Assembly (NCBI GenBank): GCA_049509915.1
Contig: JBEKZL010000257.1
Location: forward strand, 1-10,539
Source: JBEKYD01 sp049509915
GTDB lineage: Bacteria; Acidobacteriota; Terriglobia; Bryobacterales; Bryobacteraceae
Length of the DNA: 10,539 bases
Reading direction: 5' to 3'
Part shown: positions 1 to 8,034 of the stretch, piece by piece
How positions within the stretch are numbered: position 1 is the first letter of the stretch
Layout of the letters: every line of letters starts with the position of its first letter
The notes under the pieces: generated by a model
Databases searched by the model: none
What the model was told of the DNA's origin: nothing
Seen by the model: only the letters and a program-made list of their open reading frames with translations
Translations under genes and position numbers: made by a program

Positions 1-167
1 ATCAGCACGTCGAGGACGGCGCGGGGCGGCAGACCGAGACCGAAGAAGATATAACTCTGGACGCCGAACTCGATACCGTGAACGGAGGAATCGATTTTCT
101 TCGCGGCAAGGGCGGCGGCGGGGAACGCAGCCAGCGTCAGCTTGCCAAGGTGACGTCTCGAACACAT
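1..167 (-). CDS. Tat-exported sugar phosphate isomerase/epimerase-like protein, 5' part only
   Basis: This gene reads leftward from an ATG at 167-165 and runs off the window edge, so only about 55 N-terminal residues are visible. They begin MCSRRHLGKLTLAAFPAAA. SRRHLGK is a good twin-arginine motif and is followed by an alanine-rich hydrophobic stretch, so Tat export to the periplasm is likely. After it comes IEFGVQSYIFFGLGLPPRAV, which resembles the first strand and loop of AP_endonuc_2/xylose-isomerase-like TIM barrels (a GVQSY or GVQLYS motif, also present in the gene at 8035). Start choice is supported by a strong AAGGAAGG Shine-Dalgarno 7 nt upstream. It is divergent from the DUF1080 pseudogene and separated from it by about 550 nt. 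The specific substrate cannot be told. Family assignment is an inference from a short N-terminus. Confidence 0.72.
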   Translation of the reverse strand, partial: MCSRRHLGKLTLAAFPAAALAAKKIDSSVHGIEFGVQSYIFFGLGLPPRAVLDVL

Positions 168-174
168 GTTCGTG

Positions 175-182
175 CCTTCCTT
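175..182 (-). promoter_or_regulatory. Ribosome binding site of the leftward isomerase
   Basis: Read on the minus strand this is AAGGAAGG, 7 nt before the ATG at 167. It is what fixes the start of a gene that is otherwise cut by the window edge. Confidence 0.7.
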
Positions 183-434
183 TTGCGTTGCAAGCTTAGC
201 GGGAGAATACGTGAACGGCCGGCCGAGCGCTCCGGTTCCAAGGCCGCCTCCATTTCGGAGGTGAATAGCGGACCCTCTTGAGCTGCCTTGCGCGGGCAGT
301 CTCGCTGTTTATATAGCACCAGGTCAAGCGCCCATTGCTTCTCTCGAGGTTCGAAAGTACGTTCTTTTCGATCCTCACAAGCCCACCCCCATCGATAAAC
401 ATAGCACATGGATTCTGTTGGTTCACGGGCTTCG

Positions 435-464
435 GCTAACGTTAGCTAACGTTATCTAACGAGC
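435..464. repeat. Tandem 10-bp palindromic repeat, operator-like
   Basis: The unit GCTAACGTTA occurs perfectly at 435-444 and 445-454, followed by a degenerate third unit TCTAACGAGC at 455-464. Each perfect unit carries the self-complementary TAACGTTA, and 435-446 is a 12-bp perfect palindrome (GCTAACGTTAGC). A 10-bp period is close to one helical turn, so successive palindrome centres would lie on the same DNA face. A central AACGTT is typical of LacI-family operators, but the regulator is not in the window. The array is roughly midway between the two divergent starts (about 268 nt to the leftward ATG and 257 nt to the rightward one). An operator role is an inference; the repeat itself is seen directly. 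Confidence 0.6.
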
Positions 465-720
465 ACCCAACTTGAAAAGACGCAAACTTTCAGGTAGATC
501 TACTTCACCCCCCTTCGGTGTTCGGTCTTCAATTTCCACCCATGAAAGACGGGGCAGGCTCCACCGTGCAAGTGATGCGCGCGCCAAGTCGGATCCTCGG
601 GCCGTACTGGCCGGAGGGAAGGAGTCGGGTGTACGTCTTACGGGCGGCACACTGCGAGAGGCGCAAGGGCGCCAAGGCAGTGTTGGCGTCGTGAAAAAAC
701 AATTCAGCCGAGAGCCGTCA

Positions 721-1534
721 ATGGCTTACGGGCGCAGAGCGGATACCGGCGTTCTCCCGGAGAGAATCTGCATCCGAAGGCGCGACCTTTGCTTGGCAGG
801 CCTTCTGTTCTACGCTTTTCTCGCTATTACGAGAGGTCAGAATTCCCCTCCACCCGACAGAGATTTTAGACCCCTATTCGACGGTGTCTCTCTACGAGGC
901 CCGGCACCAAAAACTTGGGCCACGGGCCAGCCCAGCGTGGCGAGGTGGGTAGTCGAAAACGGCGCGACTATCGGAGGCCAGGACCAACTAGGCGTCGAGT
1001 CCTATCTGGTTTCGGACGAAGCCTGCGATGATTTTGAGCTTGTGATTGAGGCCCGCCCCGATTGGTCCGCGGATACAGGGATCTTGGTACGCACCGTTCC
1101 GGAAAGCAACGTCGGAATTCAAGTACTGTGCGATTATCGGCCCCATGGAGGCATTGCCGCTTACTACGGCAGTAACCCGAGCGGAATCCAGGCCTACGAA
1201 CACGCCTTCAACTTGGAGAGGGATGAGAGCGGACGGGTGCTGCGCCTGATTCCCGGGGCGCCGTCCGAGCCGACTGCCCGGATTCCGCTCGATTTTGCCG
1301 CGCCCGTCGACGCTTACAACGTGGATAAATGGAGTGAAGGTCAGCAAACTCTAGACGGCGAATATCGAGCTGCCGACCTTCGACCCCAAGTCCATCCTGG
1401 CGAAAATCGGCCGTTCCGGCCGTTCAGGTCATATCGCGCTGGAAGTACACAACAACGATGCCCGGATGGGAAAAGACCGGTGGGGGCTTGGAAACGTTTG
1501 CCGTTGGCGCAACATCTCCATTCGGACGCTGTAA
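721..1534 (+). pseudogene. DUF1080 (3-keto-disaccharide hydrolase-like) protein, disrupted
   Basis: From ATG 721 the frame gives a hydrophobic export segment (CLAGLLFYAFLAIT) and then the DUF1080 fold. Recognisable pieces are FRPLFDGVSL, WVVENGATIGGQDQ, GVESYLVSD, DFELVIEARPDWSADTGILV and NVGIQVLCDYRPHGGIAAYY. Family character continues to about 1320 (PLDFAAPVDAYN). It then resumes in the next frame as WINGVKVSKL, an in-frame TAG at 1352-1354, TANIELPTFDPK, GHIALEVHNNDARMGKDRWG and CRWRNISIRTL, ending at TAA 1532-1534. The strands usually found between these parts are missing at about 1320, suggesting a small deletion that also shifted the frame. GRSGRSGH at about 1408-1430 looks like a 9-nt in-frame duplication. 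The first frame stays open to 1692, but that would overlap the receptor and does not match the family. Members are exported, and some act on 3-keto-glycosides. The start is uncertain; GTG 691 is an in-frame alternative. Confidence 0.78.
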
Positions 1535-1579
1535 ACGCCAGGTATGAACTGGCGGCCCAAGTGAGGAAAGGAAGAGGAT

Positions 1580-4500
1580 ATGTTTACTCGCTACGTAAGC
1601 GTGTTAGGCGTGATGCTTGCTGCCACGGCGATGAGCCACTCGGGCTGGTCACAGGAATCGCGCGGCACGATCTTAGGCCGCGTCACGGATAGCTCGGGCC
1701 TGGTGGTGCCCGGCGCTAGCGTCCAGATCACCAATACCGCGACCAACGTCACGGTGACCAGCACAACCAATCAGGATGGTAATTTTTTTACGCCCTATCT
1801 GATACCCGGGGCTTATAACATTGTGGTGTCGAAGACAGGGTTCAAGAGGCTTGATCGGAACGGGCTGCAGGTCGACATCGGCTCACGCATAGAAATCAAC
1901 TTGCACCTGGAATTGGGCGCGGTGTCGGAGACAGTACAAGTCACGGCCGAGGCGGCATTGCTGGATACGACGGATGCTTCCGCCGGGCGAACGATGGATT
2001 TTCGGGACATCAAAGAGCTTCCTATTTTGCATGGCGACCCGGACAACATCATCGGTCTCGCCCCCAACGTATCTTTTACCGACCAGATGACCAAGGACCA
2101 GCCTTGGCAAAGCCTCAACACGGCTTATGCCTCAATTGGGTCAAGACAATCCCGCCTGGAATTCACCCTCGACGGGCAGTCCAATACCGCCCACGACGTG
2201 CTGCGAAATTCGGTAATTGAAGCCTGGACTCCCACCAGCGATTCGGTGGGCGAAATGAGGGTGCAGACACTGACCTTCGACGTGACGGTCGGCCAGACGG
2301 AGGGCATGGTTCTTAATTACACCACGAAGTCCGGCACCAACCAGCCTCATGGCTCTTTCTATTGGGGCAAGCAATTCCCCTCGTGGAACGCCAATCAGTT
2401 TTTCTCCAACCTGGCGGGAACGCCGGCCGCGGGTTTCAATTACCAACGCCTGGGCGGCGTCATGGACGGGCCGGTCTGGATTCCCCATGTGTATAATGGG
2501 AAAAACAAAACTTTCTTCACTTTTGCGTACGAGCACATCCAGTCCAATACGGATCTCTCGAGCATATTGACGGTTCCGACCGCGGCCGAGCGCAACGGCA
2601 ACTTCTCGGCCTTGCTTGCACTCGGCAGTTCCTATCAGATTTACGATCCGTATTCGCGCGTCCCCACCGCCACGCCGGGCATTTATACGAACACTCCGCT
2701 GCCCGGAAACATCGTTCCCTCCTCTAAGATCAACCCGATTTCCACGAATATTCTGAGCTACATTCCCATGCCCGACACGGTGCAGAGCGTGGCCACGAAG
2801 GACGGTGGCAATAATGTGAATAGGAGCGCTTGGCCCAGCTACATTCCTTACCACACGGAACTGTACAGGTTCGACCAGATCATTAGCGACAAGACTCGAG
2901 TCATGTTCCGCGCCGACGCCAATAGACGGAATAGCCTGGATAGCGACTACATGGGCCACGGCGATCCCGCGACGGGGTCGTTGTTTTGGAACGACACTAT
3001 AGGTTTCGATGCAGATGCGGTACACACATTCAGCTCCACATTTGTGCTGGACGTTCGCGTGGCCGACCAAGCCTATGTCCGGGCGCAACACGCGTTGACG
3101 GGTCAAGGCACCTTCCAGCTTTCCAGCCTAGGTTTTCCGGCCTCTATCCAAGATCAAATCTCACCGTCGAACTGGGAGTTTCTCAATACCAGCTTTAACG
3201 GGGAATATACGATGACTGGGCCCCGCACACCGCTTTTCAAACAGACTCAAACGCGCGACCTCAATGTCCAGTTCGACAAGATCTGGGGACAGCACGACTT
3301 TAAGTTCGGTGGCGAGTTCCGCAGTTACCCTGACAACCAGACTTCCGCCAATAGCAGCCCAACCCAAGCTACCGGACATCCTTTGTTTGAGCTTGACTAC
3401 ACACCCGCATACACGGAAGGCCCAACCAGCACATCGGCAGCCGCGCCAAGAGGCCAATCACTGGCAGCCTTCCTCTACGGCATACCGACGACCGGTGTTT
3501 TGCAACTGCCATTTACGACCGACTTCGCGGACAGCTCCAACATGTTTGCCGGATTTGTCCAAGACAGTTGGAAGGCCACTCGCAAGGTGACCCTCACAGT
3601 AGGGTTGCGGTACGAACGGGAAGGCGCGATGTGGGAACGCTACAACCGGTCCGTAACGGGCTTCAACCCTACCGCGCCACAAGCGTTTGCATCACAGGTA
3701 GAAGCCAACTATGCCGCCAATCCTTCGCCCCAGCTCCCAGCATCGCAATTCAACGTGAATGGAGCGCTGGAGTTCGCCGGAGTAAATGGAAATTCGCATT
3801 CGCTGTGGAATCCCTACGACTCAGAGATCATGCCGCGCTTCGGATTCGCGTATAATCTGAACGACAAAACGGTACTCCGCGGCGGCTGGGGAACATACTT
3901 CGGTTCCCTGGGGACCAGGATGAACGACTCTTGGCAATACGGCTTTTTCCAGAACACGCAAGTGGTGCCATCGCTCGATGGCGGCCAGAGCTTCGTTGCG
4001 AACGAGTCCAATCCGTTTCCCAACGGGTTTATTCAACCGCCCGGCGCCGTCGCGGCCGCCGGGATCGGAAATCCCATTAACTTCTTCAACCAAAACCCGA
4101 AAGCGAACCGCATGCGGAAATGGACGATTGACATCCAGCGCCAATTCGGCGCCAGTTGGCTGATCGATTTGGGGACCGCGGGAGAAAACGGAGGCAATCT
4201 CGAAGTCGGCAGTAACCCGGGTTCGAATACCCAGCCCACAGCTCAACTTTTGGACGCTCTCCCGGATAAGTACCTGAGCACGCTTCCGACTCGCGATCAG
4301 GCTACCATCAATACCCTGACCGCCCAAGTGCCGAATCCGTTTAACATTCCAGCTTTCAGCGGAACCAATCTTGCCGGCTCGGTAATACCGGCCATGGACT
4401 TGCTGCTGCCCTATCCGCAATACAGCAGCATAGGTTATTACACCTACCAGGGCAGAAGCTGGTACAACAGCTTTGAGGCGAGTCTTACCAAAAGGTTCAG

Positions 4501-5140
4501 CAACGACTTCAGCCTCAACGCCTCATATACTTTTTCGAAGTTCCTCGAGGACACCACGCTGCTGAACGCGGGAGATCCGGAACCTTCGAAGGTGATCTCG
4601 GATGTGGACTCTCCTCATCACATCACGATCAGTGGGATATTCGAACTTCCGTTCGGCAAGGGGCAAAAATTCGGGACTCACCTCCCGCGCGCTCTCGATT
4701 ACATTGCGAGCGGATGGCAGTTTTCTCCCGTTTACAGGTTCCAGAGCGGATTCCCCATATATGTTCCCGACCTCATTCTCACTGGCGGGAATGAAAAAAT
4801 CGTGCCGCTGTCGGGGAGCGCGCGGTCGCATTACCAGTGGTTCAATACCAGCGCATTCAACAACATTCCAGCTCAACAGCTTGCCGACAACCTGCGCACG
4901 CTGTCTCTGCGGTTCGGAAATTTCCGGCAGGACGCCTACAACTATTGGGACGCTTCCATACTTAAGGAAACCCATATCCACGAAAATTATCTGGTGCAGT
5001 TCCGTTTCGAAGCCATAAACGCCTTGAATGGGGTTGCCATGTCGGCTCCCAGCATGACCGTAGGCACAACGTTCGGGCAGGTAACGGCACAGAACAATGT
5101 GCCGCGCCAGATGCAATTTACACTTCGATTCGTGTTCTGA
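1580..5140 (+). CDS. Oar-like TonB-dependent outer-membrane receptor
   Basis: This 1186-residue protein is typical in size for the large Oar-like receptors of Acidobacteriota. Residues 1-25 form a Sec signal peptide ending near GWSQ. Residues about 28-115 are a carboxypeptidase-regulatory-like beta sandwich (GTILGRVTDSSGLVVPGASV, TNQDGNFFTPYLIPGAYNIV). Residues about 120-300 are the plug-like region, with FTLDGQSN near 195. The remainder is the beta barrel, with motifs common in this family: DGPVWIP, KTFFTFAYE, FVQDSWKATRKVTLTVGLRYE, MPRFGFAYNLNDKTVLRGGW, YNSFEASLTKRFSN, LNASYTFSKFLED and SGIFELPFGKG. The last residue is Phe (TLRFVF), the usual outer-membrane barrel end signal. It should take up or bind a bulky ligand using TonB energy; the ligand is unknown. 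A purine-rich ribosome binding site (GGAAAGGAAGAGG) directly precedes the ATG. It lies 45 nt after the DUF1080 pseudogene and was probably part of its transcript. No TonB box was identified. Confidence 0.93.
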   Translation: MFTRYVSVLGVMLAATAMSHSGWSQESRGTILGRVTDSSGLVVPGASVQITNTATNVTVTSTTNQDGNFFTPYLIPGAYNIVVSKTGFKRLDRNGLQVDIGSRIEINLHLELGAVSETVQVTAEAALLDTTDASAGRTMDFRDIKELPILHGDPDNIIGLAPNVSFTDQMTKDQPWQSLNTAYASIGSRQSRLEFTLDGQSNTAHDVLRNSVIEAWTPTSDSVGEMRVQTLTFDVTVGQTEGMVLNYTTKSGTNQPHGSFYWGKQFPSWNANQFFSNLAGTPAAGFNYQRLGGVMDGPVWIPHVYNGKNKTFFTFAYEHIQSNTDLSSILTVPTAAERNGNFSALLALGSSYQIYDPYSRVPTATPGIYTNTPLPGNIVPSSKINPISTNILSYIPMPDTVQSVATKDGGNNVNRSAWPSYIPYHTELYRFDQIISDKTRVMFRADANRRNSLDSDYMGHGDPATGSLFWNDTIGFDADAVHTFSSTFVLDVRVADQAYVRAQHALTGQGTFQLSSLGFPASIQDQISPSNWEFLNTSFNGEYTMTGPRTPLFKQTQTRDLNVQFDKIWGQHDFKFGGEFRSYPDNQTSANSSPTQATGHPLFELDYTPAYTEGPTSTSAAAPRGQSLAAFLYGIPTTGVLQLPFTTDFADSSNMFAGFVQDSWKATRKVTLTVGLRYEREGAMWERYNRSVTGFNPTAPQAFASQVEANYAANPSPQLPASQFNVNGALEFAGVNGNSHSLWNPYDSEIMPRFGFAYNLNDKTVLRGGWGTYFGSLGTRMNDSWQYGFFQNTQVVPSLDGGQSFVANESNPFPNGFIQPPGAVAAAGIGNPINFFNQNPKANRMRKWTIDIQRQFGASWLIDLGTAGENGGNLEVGSNPGSNTQPTAQLLDALPDKYLSTLPTRDQATINTLTAQVPNPFNIPAFSGTNLAGSVIPAMDLLLPYPQYSSIGYYTYQGRSWYNSFEASLTKRFSNDFSLNASYTFSKFLEDTTLLNAGDPEPSKVISDVDSPHHITISGIFELPFGKGQKFGTHLPRALDYIASGWQFSPVYRFQSGFPIYVPDLILTGGNEKIVPLSGSARSHYQWFNTSAFNNIPAQQLADNLRTLSLRFGNFRQDAYNYWDASILKETHIHENYLVQFRFEAINALNGVAMSAPSMTVGTTFGQVTAQNNVPRQMQFTLRFVF

Positions 5141-5263
5141 TGACGGATCACACGAGCCTATGGGCTCCGGAGTCGCTTCCCGGGGCCTCGGCAGCGTGGC
5201 AAAGCTTTCTGCAGGCAAGCAAATGTTTCGAAAAGGTCTTTTAACCGTACCTGGAGGTAAGAA

Positions 5264-6511
5264 ATGAACAGTCGTTTTCCAAAGACCGGAATTGCGTTCG
5301 GGGCGATTCCCGGAATTTTCACGGTAATCACGGCCGCATTTGGTCAACAGCCCGCTACGCCGGGTCAGGCGCCGAGAGTGCGCGACACCATGGCGTTTAG
5401 GGGCGCGGCGAAGGGGCACCCAATCCTTGCCATCGGCGCGCAGGCGCCGGATTTCTCTCTTCCCGGTGTCGACGGCAAGATACACAAACTGCACGATTAC
5501 AGCAACTATCCCGTGCTGGTGGTGGTCTTCACTTGTGTCCACTGTCCTACGGCGCAACTCTATGAGGGCCGCGTCCAAAGGCTCTACGACGACTACCGCA
5601 ATAAGGGAGTGGCTTTCGTGGCCATCAACCCCAACGACCCACTGGCTGCAAGCCCGTCCGAGCTGGCCTACACCGATGTAGCCGACAGCTTGGAAGGCAT
5701 GATGATCCGCGCGAAATACCGCCATATCACCTACCCGTTCCTTTCCGACGCCGCGACCCAATCGGTCGCAGAAGCGTACGGACCGGTAGCAACCCCGCAC
5801 GTCTTCATTTTCGATAAGGAACGGAAGTTACGATTCGAAGGCCGTATCGACGACAATCAGGCTGAACCGAAGGTTAAAGTACAAGATACTCGCAATGCTC
5901 TCGAAGCGGTGCTGGCGGGCAGACCGGTCGAGGTGACGCATACTCCGGTGTTTGGCTGCACCACCAAGTGGAAGGAAGAGATTGTATTCAAGCAGAACCA
6001 GTTGAAAAAGATTCAAGCGGAACCAGTAACGCTGGAGACGGCTACCGCCGAGGATCTGACAAAGCTTCGGACCACACCCCCTGGCAAGATGACCGTGGTG
6101 AACTTTTGGGCTACCTGGTGCGGACCCTGCATAGACGAAATGCCCGGGCTGCTGGAAACGTCATACTGGTATCGTCCTCGCGGCTTCGACCTCGTCACTG
6201 TCTCTGCAAATGCTCCCGAAGAGAAATCCGCCGTGCTTAAGGTGCTCCAAGACATGCACGCCACCGGCCGCAATCTGATATTCGGCACTGACGACGTCTA
6301 CGCAATGATGGGTGCGTTCGACAAGAACTGGGAAGGCGGTGTGCCGTTTACCATGGTAATCGCTCCGGACGGCAAGGCGGTCTACCAGCAGCAGGGTGAA
6401 GTGGATATCTATGAGTTACGGCGCGCTGTTCAGGCGAATTTTGCTAGCGACAACGGTTACCCGGGCTTCGTTCAGTATTGGGCGCTGAAACCACTCCAGC
6501 CACTCCAGTAG
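5264..6511 (+). CDS. Exported two-domain thioredoxin-fold protein (peroxiredoxin-like plus TlpA-like)
   Basis: The protein has 415 residues. Residues 1-28 look like a Sec signal peptide (hydrophobic IPGIFTVITAAFG, then Q). Domain 1 (about 55-225) is AhpC/TSA or redoxin type: IGAQAPDFSLPGVDGKIHKL, then VVFTCVHCPTAQ with Cys91 and Cys94, and later ATPHVFIFDKERKLRFEGRID. It resembles the PRX-like group that carries CxHC in place of the usual peroxidatic TxxC. A linker follows with a lone cysteine (VFGCTTKW, about residue 232) seen in relatives. Domain 2 (about 255-405) is TlpA/ResA-like: VVNFWATWCGPCIDEMPGL with Cys286 and Cys289, and GVPFTMVIAPDGKAVYQQQG carrying the cis-Pro. It probably does thiol-disulfide exchange in the periplasm. 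GGAGGT lies 5 nt before the ATG. It follows the receptor gene by 123 nt. Direction of electron flow and partners cannot be told. Confidence 0.88.
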   Translation: MNSRFPKTGIAFGAIPGIFTVITAAFGQQPATPGQAPRVRDTMAFRGAAKGHPILAIGAQAPDFSLPGVDGKIHKLHDYSNYPVLVVVFTCVHCPTAQLYEGRVQRLYDDYRNKGVAFVAINPNDPLAASPSELAYTDVADSLEGMMIRAKYRHITYPFLSDAATQSVAEAYGPVATPHVFIFDKERKLRFEGRIDDNQAEPKVKVQDTRNALEAVLAGRPVEVTHTPVFGCTTKWKEEIVFKQNQLKKIQAEPVTLETATAEDLTKLRTTPPGKMTVVNFWATWCGPCIDEMPGLLETSYWYRPRGFDLVTVSANAPEEKSAVLKVLQDMHATGRNLIFGTDDVYAMMGAFDKNWEGGVPFTMVIAPDGKAVYQQQGEVDIYELRRAVQANFASDNGYPGFVQYWALKPLQPLQ

Positions 6512-6556
6512 AGACCGATTGCCCGTACTTATCGCTTGCGCGGTTTGCAGATGAAC

Positions 6557-6961
6557 GTGCGCCACGAGCGCAAAGAGCCGAGGAGGGCCCAATGTGAGTA
6601 ACTGCTTGATCGATGAGGGTTGGCCCCTCGGAACCGGCTGACAGGAGCAGGTTCCAAACCACCTTCAACGGCTGTGGTCAAAAGCCATGGTCGTGAGCAC
6701 GGCAGGAAAAGGCCTGGGAAGAACCAGGTCAGGTGACTGGCAAGAAGACGGCCGCAAGGGAACCACTGATGACGTGTCGAAAGCGTAGGGAACGGTGTCG
6801 AAACCACATTGGGTGGCATGGATTTCCCGGCGCGACCCGAAGCTGTTTGCAAACTGGCAGATGGGCGTGCGGCGTCGCTCCATGGCGGGAGCCGTATGAG
6901 CCGAGAGGTTCAAGTACGGTTCTGAGAGAGGCTCGGGGCGAAACTCCCCGGGCCTACTCAC
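6557..6961 (+). mobile_element. ORF-less group II intron (short, probably internally deleted)
   Basis: The 5' end GTGCGCC fits the bacterial group II intron 5' consensus (GUGYG), and the following stretch (CCAATGTGAGTAACTGCTTG, GATGAGGG, CTGACAGGAGCAGG) looks like intron domain I. The 3' side has a canonical domain V (6889-6922) and then a domain VI hairpin at about 6925-6959. In domain VI, GAG/CTC and GGC/GCC arms close around CGAAA, with an unpaired A near 6956 as the likely branch point. The 3' boundary near CTCAC (6961) is approximate. At about 405 nt there is no room for a reverse transcriptase/maturase, and none is encoded; even the ribozyme part is short for a mobile bacterial intron. 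It would depend on a maturase supplied in trans, or be a dead remnant. It lies between the redoxin stop and the VOC start, in non-coding DNA. A long antisense open frame across it is spurious. Confidence 0.82.
6889..6922 (+). ncRNA. Group II intron domain V
   Basis: This is exactly 34 nt, the canonical length. The outer stem pairs GAGCCGTA with TACGGTTC and carries the AGC catalytic triad near the 5' side. An inner stem TGAGCC/GGTTCA is capped by a GAGA (GNRA) tetraloop, with a 2-nt bulge (AG, 3' side) between the stems. This is the strongest single piece of evidence that the region is a group II intron. Confidence 0.88.
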
Positions 6962-6997
6962 CTCGGTCTTTGCGCGAGGACATAAGAAGCCCTCGGG

Positions 6998-7021
6998 CGT
7001 ACCGCCGGGGCGGCACGTTTT
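6998..7021 (+). terminator. Possible intrinsic terminator before the VOC gene
   Basis: CGT-A-CCGC (6998-7005) can pair with GCGG-C-ACG (7010-7017), with one A/C mismatch and a 4-nt loop, followed by TTTT. The U-tract is short, so this is a weak call. If real, it would separate the redoxin and intron transcript from the VOC-isomerase pair, which would then need its own promoter within 7022-7055. Confidence 0.33.
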
Positions 7022-7071
7022 CGTCCCGGAAGAACTAAACAAGGGATAAGAAAACGGAAGGAATTCGAGCA

Positions 7072-8016
7072 ATGCAAAGAGTCAAAGTCTTGTTGATCAT
7101 TGGGATTAGTGCCGCGGCGATTGCCATCGGCTTGCTCTTTCGGGGAAGTGTCGCCTCCGCGTACCAGGCCCCGGAGCGCCCTCCAATCGTGGGATTGGCG
7201 CATGTCGGATTGTTCGTAAGCGACATGGCGAAGGCCGACGAATTTTACGGCCACGTGTTGGGATTTGCCCATTTTGACCTCAACAAACCCGACGGCAGCC
7301 TGTTCCTGAATTATTACAAGGTCAACGACCACCAATACGTGGAGATCTATCCCGGGCTGAAAGGCGATGAGATGGATCGCATCTCGCACATTGCCTTCGA
7401 AACTACCGATATCCGGAAGTTGCGCGACTATCTGTCCGCCAAAGGCGTCAAGGCGCCGGCGGAACTAAAGTCGGGACTCGATAAGAATATCAGCTTCTCG
7501 GTGAACGACCCGGAAGGCCGGCGCGTCGAGTTCGTTCAGTATATGAAGGGCTCTCTCCATAGCGGCAAATTCGGGAAGCTTCTGCCGGATACGAGGGTAT
7601 CAAACCGCATCATTCACACCGGCTTCATCGTGCACGATCGGGACACGGAGGACAAGTTTTATAGGGACATTCTCGAATTCCGGGTAATGTGGTACGGCGG
7701 TAGGCAGGACAATGTATTGAGCTGGGTCGATATGCGCGTGCCGGACGGCGATGACTGGGTGGAATATATGCTTGGAAACAACAACCCGACGGTGCAGACA
7801 CGCGGCGTGATGAACCACTTAGCGCTGGGAGTGACGAGCATTCAGGCGCCTTATCACCAGGTCCTGGATCGCGGGTACAAGCCCGCGCAGCCGCCTAAGA
7901 TCGGGCGCGACGGAAAGTGGCAGCTTAATCTTTACGATCCGGACCTCACGCGAGTTGAGATGATGGAGTTCAAGCCGGTGGAGGCCCCATGCTGTTCGCC
8001 GATGGTGACCCGATAG
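7072..8016 (+). CDS. Exported tandem VOC (glyoxalase/extradiol-dioxygenase fold) protein
   Basis: The protein has 314 residues. Residues 5-30 are a hydrophobic export segment or anchor ending in SVASAYQA, so a periplasmic or membrane-tethered location is likely. Two VOC modules follow. Module 1 (about 39-158) has GLAHVGLFVSDMAKADEFY, YVEIYPG, ISHIAFETTD and DPEGRRVEFVQY, giving His44, Glu91, His106 and Glu153. Module 2 (about 179-302) has IIHTGFIVHDRDTEDKFYRD, DDWVEYMLG, MNHLALGV and DPDLTRVEMMEF, giving His182, Glu231, His249 and Glu296. Both therefore keep the H/E/H/E metal set typical of glyoxalase I-like VOC enzymes. The substrate is not recognisable. GGAAGGA lies 9 nt before the ATG. The isomerase gene begins 18 nt downstream, so the two are probably one operon and may work on the same compound. 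Confidence 0.88.
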   Translation: MQRVKVLLIIGISAAAIAIGLLFRGSVASAYQAPERPPIVGLAHVGLFVSDMAKADEFYGHVLGFAHFDLNKPDGSLFLNYYKVNDHQYVEIYPGLKGDEMDRISHIAFETTDIRKLRDYLSAKGVKAPAELKSGLDKNISFSVNDPEGRRVEFVQYMKGSLHSGKFGKLLPDTRVSNRIIHTGFIVHDRDTEDKFYRDILEFRVMWYGGRQDNVLSWVDMRVPDGDDWVEYMLGNNNPTVQTRGVMNHLALGVTSIQAPYHQVLDRGYKPAQPPKIGRDGKWQLNLYDPDLTRVEMMEFKPVEAPCCSPMVTR

Positions 8017-8034
8017 TACAAAACACCGAAAACC

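Larger units (their letters stand above)
168..720. other. Divergent intergenic region
   Basis: About 550 nt lie between the leftward isomerase start and the rightward DUF1080 pseudogene start. Apart from the leftward ribosome binding site and the tandem repeat at 435-464, I see no convincing gene here. Open frames on both strands show no recognisable protein motif, and no clear sigma-70 promoter pair with good spacing was found. An open frame in phase with DUF1080 extends back to about 472, but its translation does not look like a signal peptide or domain. Confidence 0.6.

Noticed and set aside
472..720. N-terminal extension of the DUF1080 frame back to 472
   Set aside because: It uses a TTG start, has no ribosome binding site, gives a highly basic non-domain translation, and would place the export signal deep inside the protein.
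1535..1692. DUF1080 first frame running to 1692
   Set aside because: After about 1320 this frame no longer matches the family and overlaps the receptor start; the family sequence is in the next frame, ending at 1534.
2141..3106. Long minus-strand open frame inside the receptor gene
   Set aside because: It is antisense to a clearly coding receptor, lacks recognisable motifs, and reflects codon bias on the true strand. The same applies to the minus-strand frames at 3821-4420 and 4523-5800.
5154..5167. GAGCC/GGCTC hairpin after the receptor stop, considered as a terminator
   Set aside because: The stem is only 5 bp and is not followed by a T-run.
6529..6852. Minus-strand open frame of 107 codons
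   Set aside because: It lies antisense to the group II intron ribozyme. Such frames are often misannotated as hypothetical proteins.
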